A stretch of 64,000 nt of DNA, taken from the NCBI RefSeq assembly GCF_014656095.1, contig NZ_BNBT01000008.1, positions 1-64,000 of the forward strand, in the 5' to 3' direction. Positions within the stretch are counted from its first letter, which is position 1; every line of letters begins with the position of its first letter. Below are positions 24,002-32,879 of this stretch, one piece after another. This DNA is from Streptomyces longispororuber. Its GTDB lineage: Bacteria > Actinomycetota > Actinomycetes > Streptomycetales > Streptomycetaceae. The notes beneath the pieces were generated by a model that did not search any database, was not told the origin of the DNA, and worked only from the letters and a program-made list of their open reading frames with translations. The position numbers and the translations under genes were made by a program.

Positions 24002-24913
24002 TCAGGCCGCGACGAGGTAGGAGAAGACCGACTCGAGGGACTCGTCCGAGGGCGAGACCGTGAGCAGCCGGATGCCGTGTTCGCGCGCGACGCGGGGCAG
24101 CAGGCCGGTGAAGCGGCCGAAGTCGACGGCCTGGACGCGCAGGGCGCCCTCCTTGAGGTCGACCTCGATGCCCGCGGTGGACGGGTCGGCGATGAGGGCG
24201 GCGGCGAGGGCGCGGTCGTCGCTGGAGCGCACCAGGTAGCGGTGCGGGCGGTCGGTCATGAGGCGCCGGATCCTGCGGAAGTCCCCGCTGGCGGCGTGCC
24301 GTCCGGCGACGATCACCTCGATGTGCGAGGCGAGCTGTTCGACCTCTTCGAGGATGTGCGAGGAGAACAGGACGGTGCGGCCCTCGTCGCCCATCGCGCG
24401 CAGCAGGTCCATGAGTTGCATGCGCTGGCGCGGGTCCATGCCGTTGAACGGCTCGTCGAGCAGCAGCACGGAGGGCTCGTGCACGAGCGCGGACGCCATC
24501 TTCACGCGCTGCCGCATGCCCTTGGAGTACGTGGAGATCTTGCGGTCCTGCGCGTACTCCATCTCGACGGTGGCGAGGGCCTTCTGGGCGGCCTTCTTGC
24601 CGAGGCCGTGCAGTTCGGCGTTGGCGACGACGAACTCGCGGCCGGTGAGGAAGTCGTACATCCCCTCCCGCTCCGGTACGAGGCCGAGCTCCTTGTAGAT
24701 GTCCTCGTTGCGCCACGTGGGCTTGGAGTCGAGGGTGACGGTGCCGGTGGAGGGGGCGAGGAAGCCGGCCATCATGCTGATGAGGGTGGACTTGCCGGCG
24801 CCGTTGGGGCCGAGGAGGCCGGTGACGCCGGGACCGATGGTCATGGTGATGTCGTTGACGGCCACCACGTTGCCGAACCAGCGGGAGACGTGGTCGATGC
24901 TGATCGTTGTCAC
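24002..24913 (-). CDS. ABC transporter ATP-binding protein, second pair
   Basis: 303 residues. Walker A is GPNGAGKST, signature STYSKGMRQRVK, Walker B VLLLDEPFNGMD and the H-loop SSH. The ~80-residue C-terminal extension is typical of DrrA/NatA-like exporters. GTG overlaps the stop of the upstream permease (24910-24913), so it is translationally coupled. It works with the permease at 23268. Confidence 0.92.
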   Translation of the reverse strand: MTTISIDHVSRWFGNVVAVNDITMTIGPGVTGLLGPNGAGKSTLISMMAGFLAPSTGTVTLDSKPTWRNEDIYKELGLVPEREGMYDFLTGREFVVANAELHGLGKKAAQKALATVEMEYAQDRKISTYSKGMRQRVKMASALVHEPSVLLLDEPFNGMDPRQRMQLMDLLRAMGDEGRTVLFSSHILEEVEQLASHIEVIVAGRHAASGDFRRIRRLMTDRPHRYLVRSSDDRALAAALIADPSTAGIEVDLKEGALRVQAVDFGRFTGLLPRVAREHGIRLLTVSPSDESLESVFSYLVAA

Positions 24914-25827
24914 AGTCCGGCCTTTCGGTAGCGGCGCATGAGGGCGACGTAGCTGCCCGCGACGAGGGCGAGGACGACGAGGAGGTAGACGACGCCCACC
25001 GAGGCCGAGGGGCCCTCGCCCCCGGGGAAGGAGGAGGTCGCGCCGAGGAACGCCGTCTGTACGCCGTCGATGAGGGTGATCGGCGAGAACAGGCCGAGCC
25101 ACTGGACGGCGGTGTCGTTGCCGCCCTGTTCGTGCGCGATGGCCTGGACGGTGGACACCGCTCCGTAGGAGATGGTCAGGACGGCGATGACGGCGGCGAT
25201 GCCGAAGCCGCGGCGGGGCGTGACGGCGGAGATGACGAGCGCGATCCCGGCGAACAGCAGCGACAGCAGGGCCACGGAGACGAGTCCCTGGGCGAAGCCC
25301 TTCGTCTGCTCCGGGAAGTCGAGTTTCGCCAACAGCGCCCCTACGTAGAGCACGATCAGCGGTGTCGCGGTCAGGATGAACAGGGCCGATGCCATGGCGG
25401 CGAACTTCGCGCGCACGTAGTCGACGCGCTCGATGGGCCGGGAGAAGTACAGGGGCACTGTCTTGAACCGCAGGTCCCTGGAGACGGTCTGCGGGGCCTG
25501 GGCCGCCAGGTAGAGGCCGATGACAGCCTGGAGGAGTACGGCGTAGCGCGTGTAGTCGACGGGCAGCTTGTCGGCCTTGGTGGCGACGGCGACCGCGACC
25601 ATGATCAGCGCGGGGGCGCACATCACCCCGAAGAGGATCATCGGGAGCACCTTGGACTTGGCGGAGCGGCCGAGGCCGTAGGCGCCGCGCAGGCTCTGCG
25701 AGTACAGGGAGCGGGTGGCGTAGGCGCGGCCGAGGCGGGGGCCGTCGTAGGTGCGGTACCCGATGTTGTGGATGCGGCTGGCGTCGGCGCCGTGGGCGCC
25801 GTGGGCGGGCGGGGTCTCGGCGGTCAT
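24910..25827 (-). CDS. ABC transporter permease (ABC-2 type), first pair
   Basis: 305 residues: a ~55-residue cytoplasmic N-terminus (NIGYRTYDGPRLGR, a motif seen in actinobacterial ABC-2 permeases) and about six membrane helices. Its ATG overlaps the first ATPase stop (ATGA) and its stop overlaps the second ATPase start, so the four genes form one coupled operon. Confidence 0.88.
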   Translation of the reverse strand: MTAETPPAHGAHGADASRIHNIGYRTYDGPRLGRAYATRSLYSQSLRGAYGLGRSAKSKVLPMILFGVMCAPALIMVAVAVATKADKLPVDYTRYAVLLQAVIGLYLAAQAPQTVSRDLRFKTVPLYFSRPIERVDYVRAKFAAMASALFILTATPLIVLYVGALLAKLDFPEQTKGFAQGLVSVALLSLLFAGIALVISAVTPRRGFGIAAVIAVLTISYGAVSTVQAIAHEQGGNDTAVQWLGLFSPITLIDGVQTAFLGATSSFPGGEGPSASVGVVYLLVVLALVAGSYVALMRRYRKAGL

Positions 25828-26897
25828 CGCTGGGCGCCTCCGGTCTGCGGGGCGGGGGGCGTCGTGGTCGGGGCGGCGGGGCGGCCGGAGGGGTTTTCCG
25901 GCTGTCCGTGGTGTCCGTGCTGTTCGTGCTGCTCGTGGTTCTCGCGCTGTCCGTGCTGCTCGTGCCCGGTGCGGAAGACCTCGGCGATGTGGTGCCTGCG
26001 CTGTTCCATGCGGACGAGGCCGAGGCCGAGGTCGGCGACGGTGTCCCGGACGAAGTCGTAGACGGCCTCGTCGGCGGCGTCGAGCAGGACGATGTGGCCC
26101 GCGCCGGGCAGCCCTCCGCCGTCGTCCTGGGTGGTTACGCCGCGGGCGCCCAGGGCCGCGCGCAGCGCGCCGGTGCCGTCGGGGTGCTCGTCGCTGTCGG
26201 TGACCTCGACGGCCAGGGTCGTGGTGGTCTGGGTGAAGTCCGTGGTGGAGCTGGAGCGCAGCAGTTTGCCGCCGTCGATGACGACGACGTGGTCGCAGGT
26301 GCGCTCCAGTTCGCCGAGGAGGTGCGAGGTGACCAGGACCGAGATGCCGAAGTCGGTGTGGACGCGGCGGATCAGGTCCAGCATCTCGTCGCGGCCGACG
26401 GGGTCGAGGCCGTTGGTCGGCTCGTCCAGGAAGACCAGTTGGGGGTCGTGCACCAGGGCCTGGGCGAGCTTCACGCGCTGCTTCATGCCGGTCGAGTAGC
26501 CGCCCATGGGGCGGTAGCGCTCCTCGTAGAGGCCGACATGGCGCAGGGTGTCCGCGGTGCGCTCGCGGGCCGCGGCGGGCGGCAGTCCGGACATGCGCGC
26601 CATGTGGACGACGAACTCGGTGGCCGAGACGTCGGGCGGCAGGCAGTCGTGCTCCGGCATGTACCCGACGCGCTCGCGGATCTGGCCACCGCTGGTGGCG
26701 ACGTCGAGGCCGAGCACGGACGCGGTGCCCTCGGTGGCCGGGGACAGACCCAGCAGGATCTTGATCATCGTGGACTTGCCGGCCCCGTTGGCTCCGACGA
26801 GTCCGGTCACGCCGGCCCCGATGTCCAAGGTCAGCCGGTCAAGTGCGGTCACCTTCGGGAACCGCTTGCTCAGGCTTTCGGTCGCGATCACAGTCAC
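25824..26897 (-). CDS. ABC transporter ATP-binding protein, first pair, with His/Gln-rich tail
   Basis: 357 residues. Walker A GANGAGKST, signature GYSTGMKQRVKLAQ, Walker B VFLDEPTNGLD and the TSH switch. The usual ABC domain is followed by a regulatory segment and then a tail (~325-357) with seven His among Gln/Glu (GHEQHGQRENHEQHEQHGHH), encoded by CTGTCCGTG-like 12-bp repeats; this tail is not a family feature. On the minus strand TACCGT ends 7 nt before the GTG start, suggesting a leaderless transcript for the four-gene operon. Confidence 0.9.
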   Translation of the reverse strand: MTVIATESLSKRFPKVTALDRLTLDIGAGVTGLVGANGAGKSTMIKILLGLSPATEGTASVLGLDVATSGGQIRERVGYMPEHDCLPPDVSATEFVVHMARMSGLPPAAARERTADTLRHVGLYEERYRPMGGYSTGMKQRVKLAQALVHDPQLVFLDEPTNGLDPVGRDEMLDLIRRVHTDFGISVLVTSHLLGELERTCDHVVVIDGGKLLRSSSTTDFTQTTTTLAVEVTDSDEHPDGTGALRAALGARGVTTQDDGGGLPGAGHIVLLDAADEAVYDFVRDTVADLGLGLVRMEQRRHHIAEVFRTGHEQHGQRENHEQHEQHGHHGQPENPSGRPAAPTTTPPAPQTGGAQR

Positions 26898-27369
26898 GTG
26901 TCCGACGGTAGAGGCGGAGGGCGGACGGGTCGTCAGTCCAGGGGCCTGTCCGGCGTCACTCTCGAGTATTAGGGGCCCGTAAGGGTCGTCCGGACGTCGA
27001 TGCCCGGGTGATCTTCCGGGGGCTCGCTCGGCCATCACCCCGAGGGTCGCTCGGTGCTCACCCGGAGGCCCGCTCGGGGTTCTCCCGGACCGGTCCCGGA
27101 GGCTCATGCGGACCTCTTGACGCAGCCGCCAGTCATTGTCACATTCGTCAGTGTCACGTTACGAACGCGTAGAGGGACGAGCGCGCACCGGACGGACGCG
27201 CACCGGATGGACGCGCACGGGACAGACGCGCACCGGGACGGGCCCGCACGGGGACGAACGCTTAAGGGAACGAACGCGTAAGGAGATGAGGGCGCGGGGG
27301 ACGAAGGGCGTACGGGGACGGCGCACCCAGGTGCGCGGCGGGTGGTACCGACTTGGGACGGACGGTGGC
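26898..27369. other. 472-bp divergent region: promoter and degenerate 15-16-bp repeats
   Basis: Near the ABC operon is its -10 (TACCGT on the minus strand, 26905-26910). From about 27176 to 27330 runs a series of ~15-16-bp units of the form GACGGACGCGCACCGG, increasingly degenerate. No convincing gene is present; the frames through the repeat give only low-complexity Arg/Gly/Thr. Confidence 0.6.
27136..27164 (+). promoter_or_regulatory. candidate promoter of the M24/EphD/MerR operon with direct repeat
   Basis: TTGTCA (27136-27141), 17-nt spacer, TTACGA (27159-27164). It overlaps a direct repeat TGTCAC at 27138 and 27152. It would give a ~200-nt leader before the ATG at 27370; the MerR protein of the same operon could bind here. 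Confidence 0.4.
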
Positions 27370-28230
27370 ATGACCTCAGCAGGGAAGGGTGAACTCACCG
27401 CGGAGCTGCGGGGGTTCCAGCGTGTGCAGGCCCTCGCGTACGCATGCGCGGAGGCGGTCGCCGCCCAGCTCAAGCCGGGGGTGACGGAGCGCGAGGCGGC
27501 GCGGATGCAGCGGGTGTGGCTGCGTGAGCGCGGTGTGCGGGACTGGTTCCACCTGCCCTTCGCGTGGTTCGGCGACCGCACGGCGTTCGTGAACTTCCGG
27601 GTGCCGCTGCAGTTCTTCCCGACGCACCGCGCGCTGGAGCCGGGCATGCCCTTCATCCTCGACATGGCTCCGGTGTACGAGGGGTACACGGCCGACATCG
27701 GCTACTCGGGCTGCCTCGGCCTCAACCCCGTGCACGACAGGCTCCTCGCCGACCTGGAGGCGCACCGGGACCTGATCCTGCGCGAGGTGCGCGAGCGCCG
27801 TCCGCTGCGCGAGATCTACGAGGACGTGGACCGCCTCATGGTCCACCAGGGGTACGCCAACCGCCATCGCGCCTACCCCTTCGGCGTCATCGCGCACAAG
27901 GTCGGCCGGGTCAGGCAGCGCCGCTTCTCACCGCACGTCCTCGGTTTCGGCACGCAGTCCCTGAAGGGCCTCGCGAGCGACGCGCTGCGCGGCCACCGGG
28001 ACGGCTGGTCGCCCCTGTGGTCGCCGTACCGGTTCTCCGACCATCCGCCGCGGCCGGGCCTGTGGGCGGTGGAGCCGCACCTCGGGTTCCGGGGCACGGG
28101 CGCGAAGTTCGAGGAGATCCTCGTGGTCACCGACTCCGCGGACCCCGAGGAGAGCGCGTTCTGGCTGGACGACGACCTGCCGCACGTGCGGCGCTGGGCC
28201 GAGGACAACGCTGCGAGGGCTGCCGCATGA
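27370..28230 (+). CDS. M24-family metallopeptidase-like protein
   Basis: 286 residues, shorter than aminopeptidase P and lacking its N-terminal domain. The pita-bread fold ligands are recognisable: FILDMAPVYEGYTADIGYSG (two Asp), IAHKVGRV (His in place of HxxG), AVEPHLGF (Glu; the usual EPG is EPH) and KFEEILVVT (Glu). Peptidase activity is likely but the changed motifs suggest an unusual substrate. Its stop overlaps the EphD-like ATG, so it is coupled to a hydrolase/reductase and a MerR regulator. Confidence 0.85.
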   Translation: MTSAGKGELTAELRGFQRVQALAYACAEAVAAQLKPGVTEREAARMQRVWLRERGVRDWFHLPFAWFGDRTAFVNFRVPLQFFPTHRALEPGMPFILDMAPVYEGYTADIGYSGCLGLNPVHDRLLADLEAHRDLILREVRERRPLREIYEDVDRLMVHQGYANRHRAYPFGVIAHKVGRVRQRRFSPHVLGFGTQSLKGLASDALRGHRDGWSPLWSPYRFSDHPPRPGLWAVEPHLGFRGTGAKFEEILVVTDSADPEESAFWLDDDLPHVRRWAEDNAARAAA

Positions 28231-29999
28231 CGACCGTGGATCTTCCGGGTGCGCGTGAGCGCCGGGTGCGCACCGGCGGGGTGGAGCTGTGTGTCGCCGA
28301 GCTGGGGGAGGCCGGGCGGCCCACGGTGCTGCTCGTGCACGGCTATCCGGACTCCAAGGAGGTGTGGTCCGAGGTCGCCGTGCGCCTGGCCGAGCGGTTC
28401 CACGTGGTGCTGTACGACGTGCGCGGCCACGGCGCGTCGACGGCGCCGAAGCCGCTGCGGGGCGGCTTCACGCTGGAGAAGCTGACCGACGACTTCCTCG
28501 CGGTGGCCGACGCGGTCAGCCCGGACAGGCCGGTGCACCTCGTGGGGCACGACTGGGGCTCGGTGCAGGGCTGGGAGTTCGTGACGGTCCGCCGCACGGA
28601 GGGGCGCGTGGCGTCCTTCACCTCGATGTCGGGCCCGTCCCTCGACCACTTCGGGCACTGGATCGCCAAGCGCCTGACGCGGCCGACACCGCGCCGGGCC
28701 GCGCAGCTCGCCGCCCAGGGCGCCAAGTCCTGGTACGTGTACATGCTCCACACCCCGGCGCTGCCCGAGCTGGCCTGGCGCGGCCCGCTCGGCCGGCGCT
28801 GGCCGAGGCTCCTCCAGCGGCTGGAGAAGGTGCCCGCGGACGGTTACCCCACGCCGTCGCTGCCGACGGACGCGGCGCATGGCGCCTGGCTCTACCGCGA
28901 CAACGTCCGCGCCCGTCTGCGCAGGCCCCGCGCGGACGCGTACGCGCACGTGCCGGTGCAGCTCATCACGCCGACGGGCGACGCGTTCCTGTCGGAGCGG
29001 CTGTACGACGACCTGGAGCGGTGGGCCCCGCGGCTCACCCGGCGCACGCTGCCCGCCAAGCACTGGGTACCGCGCACCCGCCCGGACCAACTGGCCGCCT
29101 GGATCACCGACTTCGTCACGGCGCACGAGGACGGTGTGCCGCCGGTGACAGCCGCCGCGGCCCCGCGGCCGTACGCGGACCGGTTCTCGGGCCAGTTGGT
29201 GCTCGTCACGGGCGCGGGCAGCGGCATCGGACGGGCCACGGCGTTCGCGTTCGCGGAGGCCGGGGCGCGGGTGGTGGCCGTCGACCGGGACGCGGAGGGT
29301 GCCGCCCGCACCGCCGAGCTGTCCCGGCTCGTCGGTGCCCCGGCGGCCTGGGCGGAGACGGTCGACGTCAGCGACGGTCAGGCGATGGAGAAGCTCGCCG
29401 AGAAGGTGGCCGCCGAGTACGGCGTGGTGGACGTCCTGGTCAACAACGCGGGCATCGGCCTGTCCGGCGCCTTCCTCGACACCAGCGCCGAGGACTGGAA
29501 GAAGGTCCTGGACGTCAACCTGTGGGGGGTCATCCACGGCTGCCGCCTCTTCGGCAGGCAGATGGCCGAGCGCGGGCAGGGCGGCCACATCGTCAACACG
29601 GCGTCGGCGGCGGCCTTCCAGCCGTCCCGGCTGCTGCCCGCGTACAGCACGTCGAAGGCGGCCGTCCTCATGCTGAGCGAGTGCCTGCGCGCCGAGCTGG
29701 CGGGCCGGGGCATCGGCGTCACCGCGATCTGCCCGGGCCTGGTGAACACGAACATCACGGCGACCGCCCGCTTCACCGGGGTCGACGCCGAGGAGGAGAT
29801 GCGCCGCCGCAAGAAGTCCGCCCGGTGGTACGGGCTGCGCAACTACCCGCCGGAGAAGGTCGCCGACGCCGTACTGCGGGCCGTGGCGCAGAACCGGGCC
29901 GTGGTCCCGGTCACACCGGAGGCCCGCGGGGCCCACCTCATGTCCCGCTTCACGCCCAAGGCCTTGCGCGCCCTGGCCCGCTGGGAGCCCCCGCTGTGA
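28227..29999 (+). CDS. EphD-like fusion: alpha/beta hydrolase + short-chain dehydrogenase
   Basis: 590 residues. N-terminal alpha/beta hydrolase (~15-300): oxyanion HGYPDS, DVRGHGAS, nucleophile elbow VGHDWGS (Asp nucleophile, as in epoxide hydrolases) and a late AKHWVPRTRP His. C-terminal SDR (~315-590): cofactor motif TGAGSGIGRATA, NNAG, catalytic S (NTASAAAFQPS), Y-x3-K as YSTSK. The domain order matches M. tuberculosis EphD, which acts on lipids. Substrate here unknown; epoxide or haloalkane-type hydrolysis followed by alcohol/ketone conversion is likely. ATG overlaps the M24 stop. Confidence 0.9.
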   Translation: MTTVDLPGARERRVRTGGVELCVAELGEAGRPTVLLVHGYPDSKEVWSEVAVRLAERFHVVLYDVRGHGASTAPKPLRGGFTLEKLTDDFLAVADAVSPDRPVHLVGHDWGSVQGWEFVTVRRTEGRVASFTSMSGPSLDHFGHWIAKRLTRPTPRRAAQLAAQGAKSWYVYMLHTPALPELAWRGPLGRRWPRLLQRLEKVPADGYPTPSLPTDAAHGAWLYRDNVRARLRRPRADAYAHVPVQLITPTGDAFLSERLYDDLERWAPRLTRRTLPAKHWVPRTRPDQLAAWITDFVTAHEDGVPPVTAAAAPRPYADRFSGQLVLVTGAGSGIGRATAFAFAEAGARVVAVDRDAEGAARTAELSRLVGAPAAWAETVDVSDGQAMEKLAEKVAAEYGVVDVLVNNAGIGLSGAFLDTSAEDWKKVLDVNLWGVIHGCRLFGRQMAERGQGGHIVNTASAAAFQPSRLLPAYSTSKAAVLMLSECLRAELAGRGIGVTAICPGLVNTNITATARFTGVDAEEEMRRRKKSARWYGLRNYPPEKVADAVLRAVAQNRAVVPVTPEARGAHLMSRFTPKALRALARWEPPL

Positions 30000-31060
30000 G
30001 CACGGACCAGGGGAACCCGGACCACGAGGGCCCGGCCACTGCCGAGGAGCACCGCCGACCCCTAGGGGCCGCGGGCCGGCCCACACCGCAGGAGGACCAC
30101 GACCCGGCGGCCCCGGGCAGGCCTGTCGTGGAGTACCGCATCGAGGACCTCGCCCACCACAGCGGCGCCACCGTGCGGACCATCCGCGCCTACCAGGACC
30201 GGGGGCTGCTGCCGCGGCCCGAGCGGCGCGGCCGCTCCAACGTGTACGACGACACGCACCTGTCCCGGCTGCGGCAGATCGCCGACCTGCTCGACCGGGG
30301 GTACACCCTGGCTTCCATCAAGGAACTCCTGGAGGCCTGGGACGCGGGCCGTGGCCTCGGCGGTGTGCTCGGCCTGGTCGCCGAGGTGGACGGCCCGTGG
30401 ACGGATGAGGAGGCCGACCGGATCACCCGGGAGGAGCTGGACGCGGCGTTCGGCGGCGCCCAGGACGACGCGGCGGTGGCGGACGCCTTGGCACTCGGCG
30501 TGCTCGAACCCCTTCCCGGCAAGGACGACGAGTTCCTGGTGCCCAGCCCCCAAGAGCTGGCGGCCGCTGTGGAGTTGCACGCGGCGGGCGTACCGCTGTC
30601 CGCAATTGCCGGTCACTTGCGCGAGTTGCGAGGACAGGTCGAGCACATAGCCGCCCGATTCCTGGAGTTCACCAACGAGCACGTCTTCGCGCGCTATCTG
30701 GGAGACCATCCGCCGAGCGAGGCGGACGCCGCCGAAGCGGCCGCGCTCGTCCGCAAGCTGCGCCCGCTCGCGCAGAAGACGGTGGACGCCGAACTGGCGC
30801 GCGCCATGCGCCTGTTCGCGACCCGCTACCTACGTCAGCGCCTCACGGCGGAGGAGACTCCGCACCACGGTGTCGAGGTGCAGTACGTACCACTGTCCGC
30901 CGGGACAACCTCTGCGGTTCAGGCGCTGGTTGGTCAGGACAACGTGGCGGCCTTCGTCACGGCGGCCACTGAACGCGAGTTGCACAGCCGGACGTTGGAC
31001 GCACTGACAGCAACACCCGACAAGGGGAGCGTAATTGCGCAAAAGCCGCATGGCGACTAG
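29996..31060 (+). CDS. MerR-family transcriptional regulator
   Basis: 354 residues. After a disordered ~44-residue N-terminus comes a MerR winged helix (YRIEDLAHHSGATVRTIRAY, QDRGLLPRPERRGRSNVY) and dimerisation helix. The C-terminal ~230 residues are helical without the Cys set of metal sensors, so the effector is organic or unknown. GTG overlaps the stop of the EphD-like gene (GTGA); the three genes are one coupled operon, probably self-regulated. Confidence 0.9.
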   Translation: MSTDQGNPDHEGPATAEEHRRPLGAAGRPTPQEDHDPAAPGRPVVEYRIEDLAHHSGATVRTIRAYQDRGLLPRPERRGRSNVYDDTHLSRLRQIADLLDRGYTLASIKELLEAWDAGRGLGGVLGLVAEVDGPWTDEEADRITREELDAAFGGAQDDAAVADALALGVLEPLPGKDDEFLVPSPQELAAAVELHAAGVPLSAIAGHLRELRGQVEHIAARFLEFTNEHVFARYLGDHPPSEADAAEAAALVRKLRPLAQKTVDAELARAMRLFATRYLRQRLTAEETPHHGVEVQYVPLSAGTTSAVQALVGQDNVAAFVTAATERELHSRTLDALTATPDKGSVIAQKPHGD

Positions 31061-31063
31061 CAG

Positions 31064-31117
31064 TTATCCACAGACGACCCAACTCGCCTGTGGATAACCA
31101 CAGTTAGTTGTGGATCA
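31064..31117. other. second DnaA-box cluster after the MerR gene
   Basis: TTATCCACA on + at 31064-31072, TTATCCACA on - at 31089-31097 and TGATCCACA on - at 31109-31117 (one mismatch). The middle box is part of a TGTGG-ATAA-CCACA palindrome. It is intergenic, 4 nt past the MerR stop and 11 kb from the first cluster. A 7-bp hairpin (GCTCGGC/GCCGAGC, 31147-31168) follows. Confidence 0.65.
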
Positions 31118-31288
31118 AACCTAGGGCGTGACATTTATCGGTGAAAGCTCGGCGACGGGAAGCCGAGCCAGGAAGAAACGGAAGCCCACCCACGCGCGGC
31201 GCCCGCGACAGCGGCGGCACTCACCGCACCCGCGCGCCTCCGGACCCGCGAACCCCCGGCCCGCCCACGTCAGGCAGGATCGACCGGC

Positions 31289-31735
31289 ATGGAACACCTG
31301 CACAGCACCGAGGCGGCCGTCCGCGCACTGCGGGAGATCGCCCGTGAGTACGCGCGCGAGATCGAGGTCGCCCACGACACAGGAGCCGACCAGACCTCGC
31401 GCCGGTTCGCCGCGGGCGTCGGCGTGACCACCGACCCGGACGGTTCGCTGCCGCACGAGGCGTTCGTGGAGCTGGGCGGCTCCCCCTGCGTGACCGTGCG
31501 GCTCCACCCGGACGACGACGCGTTGATCACCGTCGACGGCGTCGAGTTCCACGACGTGCCGCGCGACGCCGTGCCCGCCTTCCTGCGGTCCGTCTACGGC
31601 GGCCTCGCGTACGTCAAGGGGCGCCGCTTCCCGCCCGGCTACTGGCTGGTCGTGCCGCTGCCCGGCGACGAGACGTACAAGGAACTGATCCTGCCGGTGA
31701 CGCTCACGCCCTGGCTCAGCGGGAAGGTCCGCTGA
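31289..31735 (+). CDS. small conserved protein of unknown function
   Basis: 148 residues, no signal or membrane segment. Acidic and helical at the start (TEAAVRALREIAREYAREIEVA), then a likely alpha/beta domain with VGVTTDPDGSLPHEAFVELGG and RRFPPGYWLVVPLPGDETYKE. Coding character (GC-rich third positions, a compact non-repetitive protein) is good, but I do not recognise the family. CAGGAT ends 11 nt before the ATG and there is no strong Shine-Dalgarno. The LLM oxidoreductase follows 34 nt later. Confidence 0.7.
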   Translation: MEHLHSTEAAVRALREIAREYAREIEVAHDTGADQTSRRFAAGVGVTTDPDGSLPHEAFVELGGSPCVTVRLHPDDDALITVDGVEFHDVPRDAVPAFLRSVYGGLAYVKGRRFPPGYWLVVPLPGDETYKELILPVTLTPWLSGKVR

Positions 31736-31756
31736 AGGGGCGCCCGCGCCGACCCG

Positions 31757-31762
31757 TACGCT
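31757..31762 (+). promoter_or_regulatory. -10 element of a leaderless LLM oxidoreductase gene
   Basis: TACGCT ends 7 nt before the ATG at 31770; the intervening CGACCGC resembles the GACCGC before pheA. No Shine-Dalgarno. Confidence 0.35.
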
Positions 31763-31769
31763 CGACCGC

Positions 31770-32672
31770 ATGAGTCTGCGTCTGAGTACCGTGATCCTGC
31801 CCGTGCGGCGCTGGCACGAGGGCGGCCGGGAGCGCTGGCGGCGCGCCGAGGAGCTGGGCTTCCACACCGCGTACACCTACGACCACCTGTCGTGGCGGTC
31901 CTTCCGCGACGGGCCGTGGTTCGGCGCGCTGCCCACGCTGACCGCCGCCGCGGCCGTCACGGACCGCATACGCCTGGGCACCCTCGTCACCTCGCCGAAC
32001 TTCCGGCACCCGGTCACGCTCGCCAAGGAACTGATCACTCTGGACGACGTGTCGAACGGCCGGATCACCCTCGGCATCGGCGCGGGCGGCAACGGCTTCG
32101 ACGCCGGCACACTGCGCCGCGCCGACGAGGCGCCCTGGACACCCCGTGAACGCGCGGACCACTTCGCGGAGTTCCTGCCGCTGCTCGACCGGCTGCTCAC
32201 CGAGGACGCGGTCACCCACGAGGGCGAGCACTACGCCGCGTACGAGGCGCGCACCGTCCCCGGCTGCGTGCAGCGCCCCCGGCTGCCGTTCGCCGTGGCC
32301 GCGACCGGCCCGCGCGGCCTCAGGCTCGCCGCCCACCACGGCCAGGCATGGGTGACCACGGGCGACCCGAAGACCTCCGAGACCGGCACCCCGGACGAGT
32401 CCCTGGAGGCCATCCGCGGGCAGGTCGACCGCCTCGGCACGGCCTGCACGGAGATCGGCCGGGACACCGCCGAGCTGGACAAGATCCTGCTCACCGGGTT
32501 CACGCCGGACCGGCCCCTGGAGTCCTTCGACGCCTTCGTGGAGTTCGCGGGCAAGCACGCGGCGCTCGGCTTCACCGAGATCGTGCTGCACTGGCCGCTG
32601 CCGGGCACGGACTTCGCCGCGGACGAGAAGGTCTTCGAGCGCATCGCGACCGAGGCCCTGGCGCAGTTGTAG
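31770..32672 (+). CDS. LLM-class flavin-dependent oxidoreductase
   Basis: 300 residues, a luciferase-like (beta/alpha)8 flavoenzyme using FMNH2 or F420. Typical landmarks: early LGFHTAYTYDHLSW, TDRIRLGTLVTSPNFRHPVTLAKELITLDDVSNGRITLGIGAGG, then AATGPRGLRLAAHHGQAW. Streptomyces make F420, so an F420-dependent enzyme is plausible. Substrate unknown; it appears to be a single gene. Confidence 0.88.
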   Translation: MSLRLSTVILPVRRWHEGGRERWRRAEELGFHTAYTYDHLSWRSFRDGPWFGALPTLTAAAAVTDRIRLGTLVTSPNFRHPVTLAKELITLDDVSNGRITLGIGAGGNGFDAGTLRRADEAPWTPRERADHFAEFLPLLDRLLTEDAVTHEGEHYAAYEARTVPGCVQRPRLPFAVAATGPRGLRLAAHHGQAWVTTGDPKTSETGTPDESLEAIRGQVDRLGTACTEIGRDTAELDKILLTGFTPDRPLESFDAFVEFAGKHAALGFTEIVLHWPLPGTDFAADEKVFERIATEALAQL

Positions 32673-32879
32673 ACCGCGCCGGGCTGCACCCAACCTCTCG
32701 GAGGCAACCGGAGCCCCTGAGGACTCCCAGATCCCCTGAGGACTCCCGGATCCCTTGAGGCTTTCGGAGTGCCCTGGGCCGGAGGTGGCAGGGGTGTGGA
32801 CGGGGCGCGCGGGGGTGCGCCGTACTCACATGTGCGCTCCACCACACACCCGTGCGCGCATATGCGGGACAATCGCGTG

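Noticed and set aside
27136..27330. Possible coding frame through the 15-bp repeats before the M24 gene
   Set aside because: Pure repeat translation (Thr/Arg/Gly) with no start signal or conservation evident.
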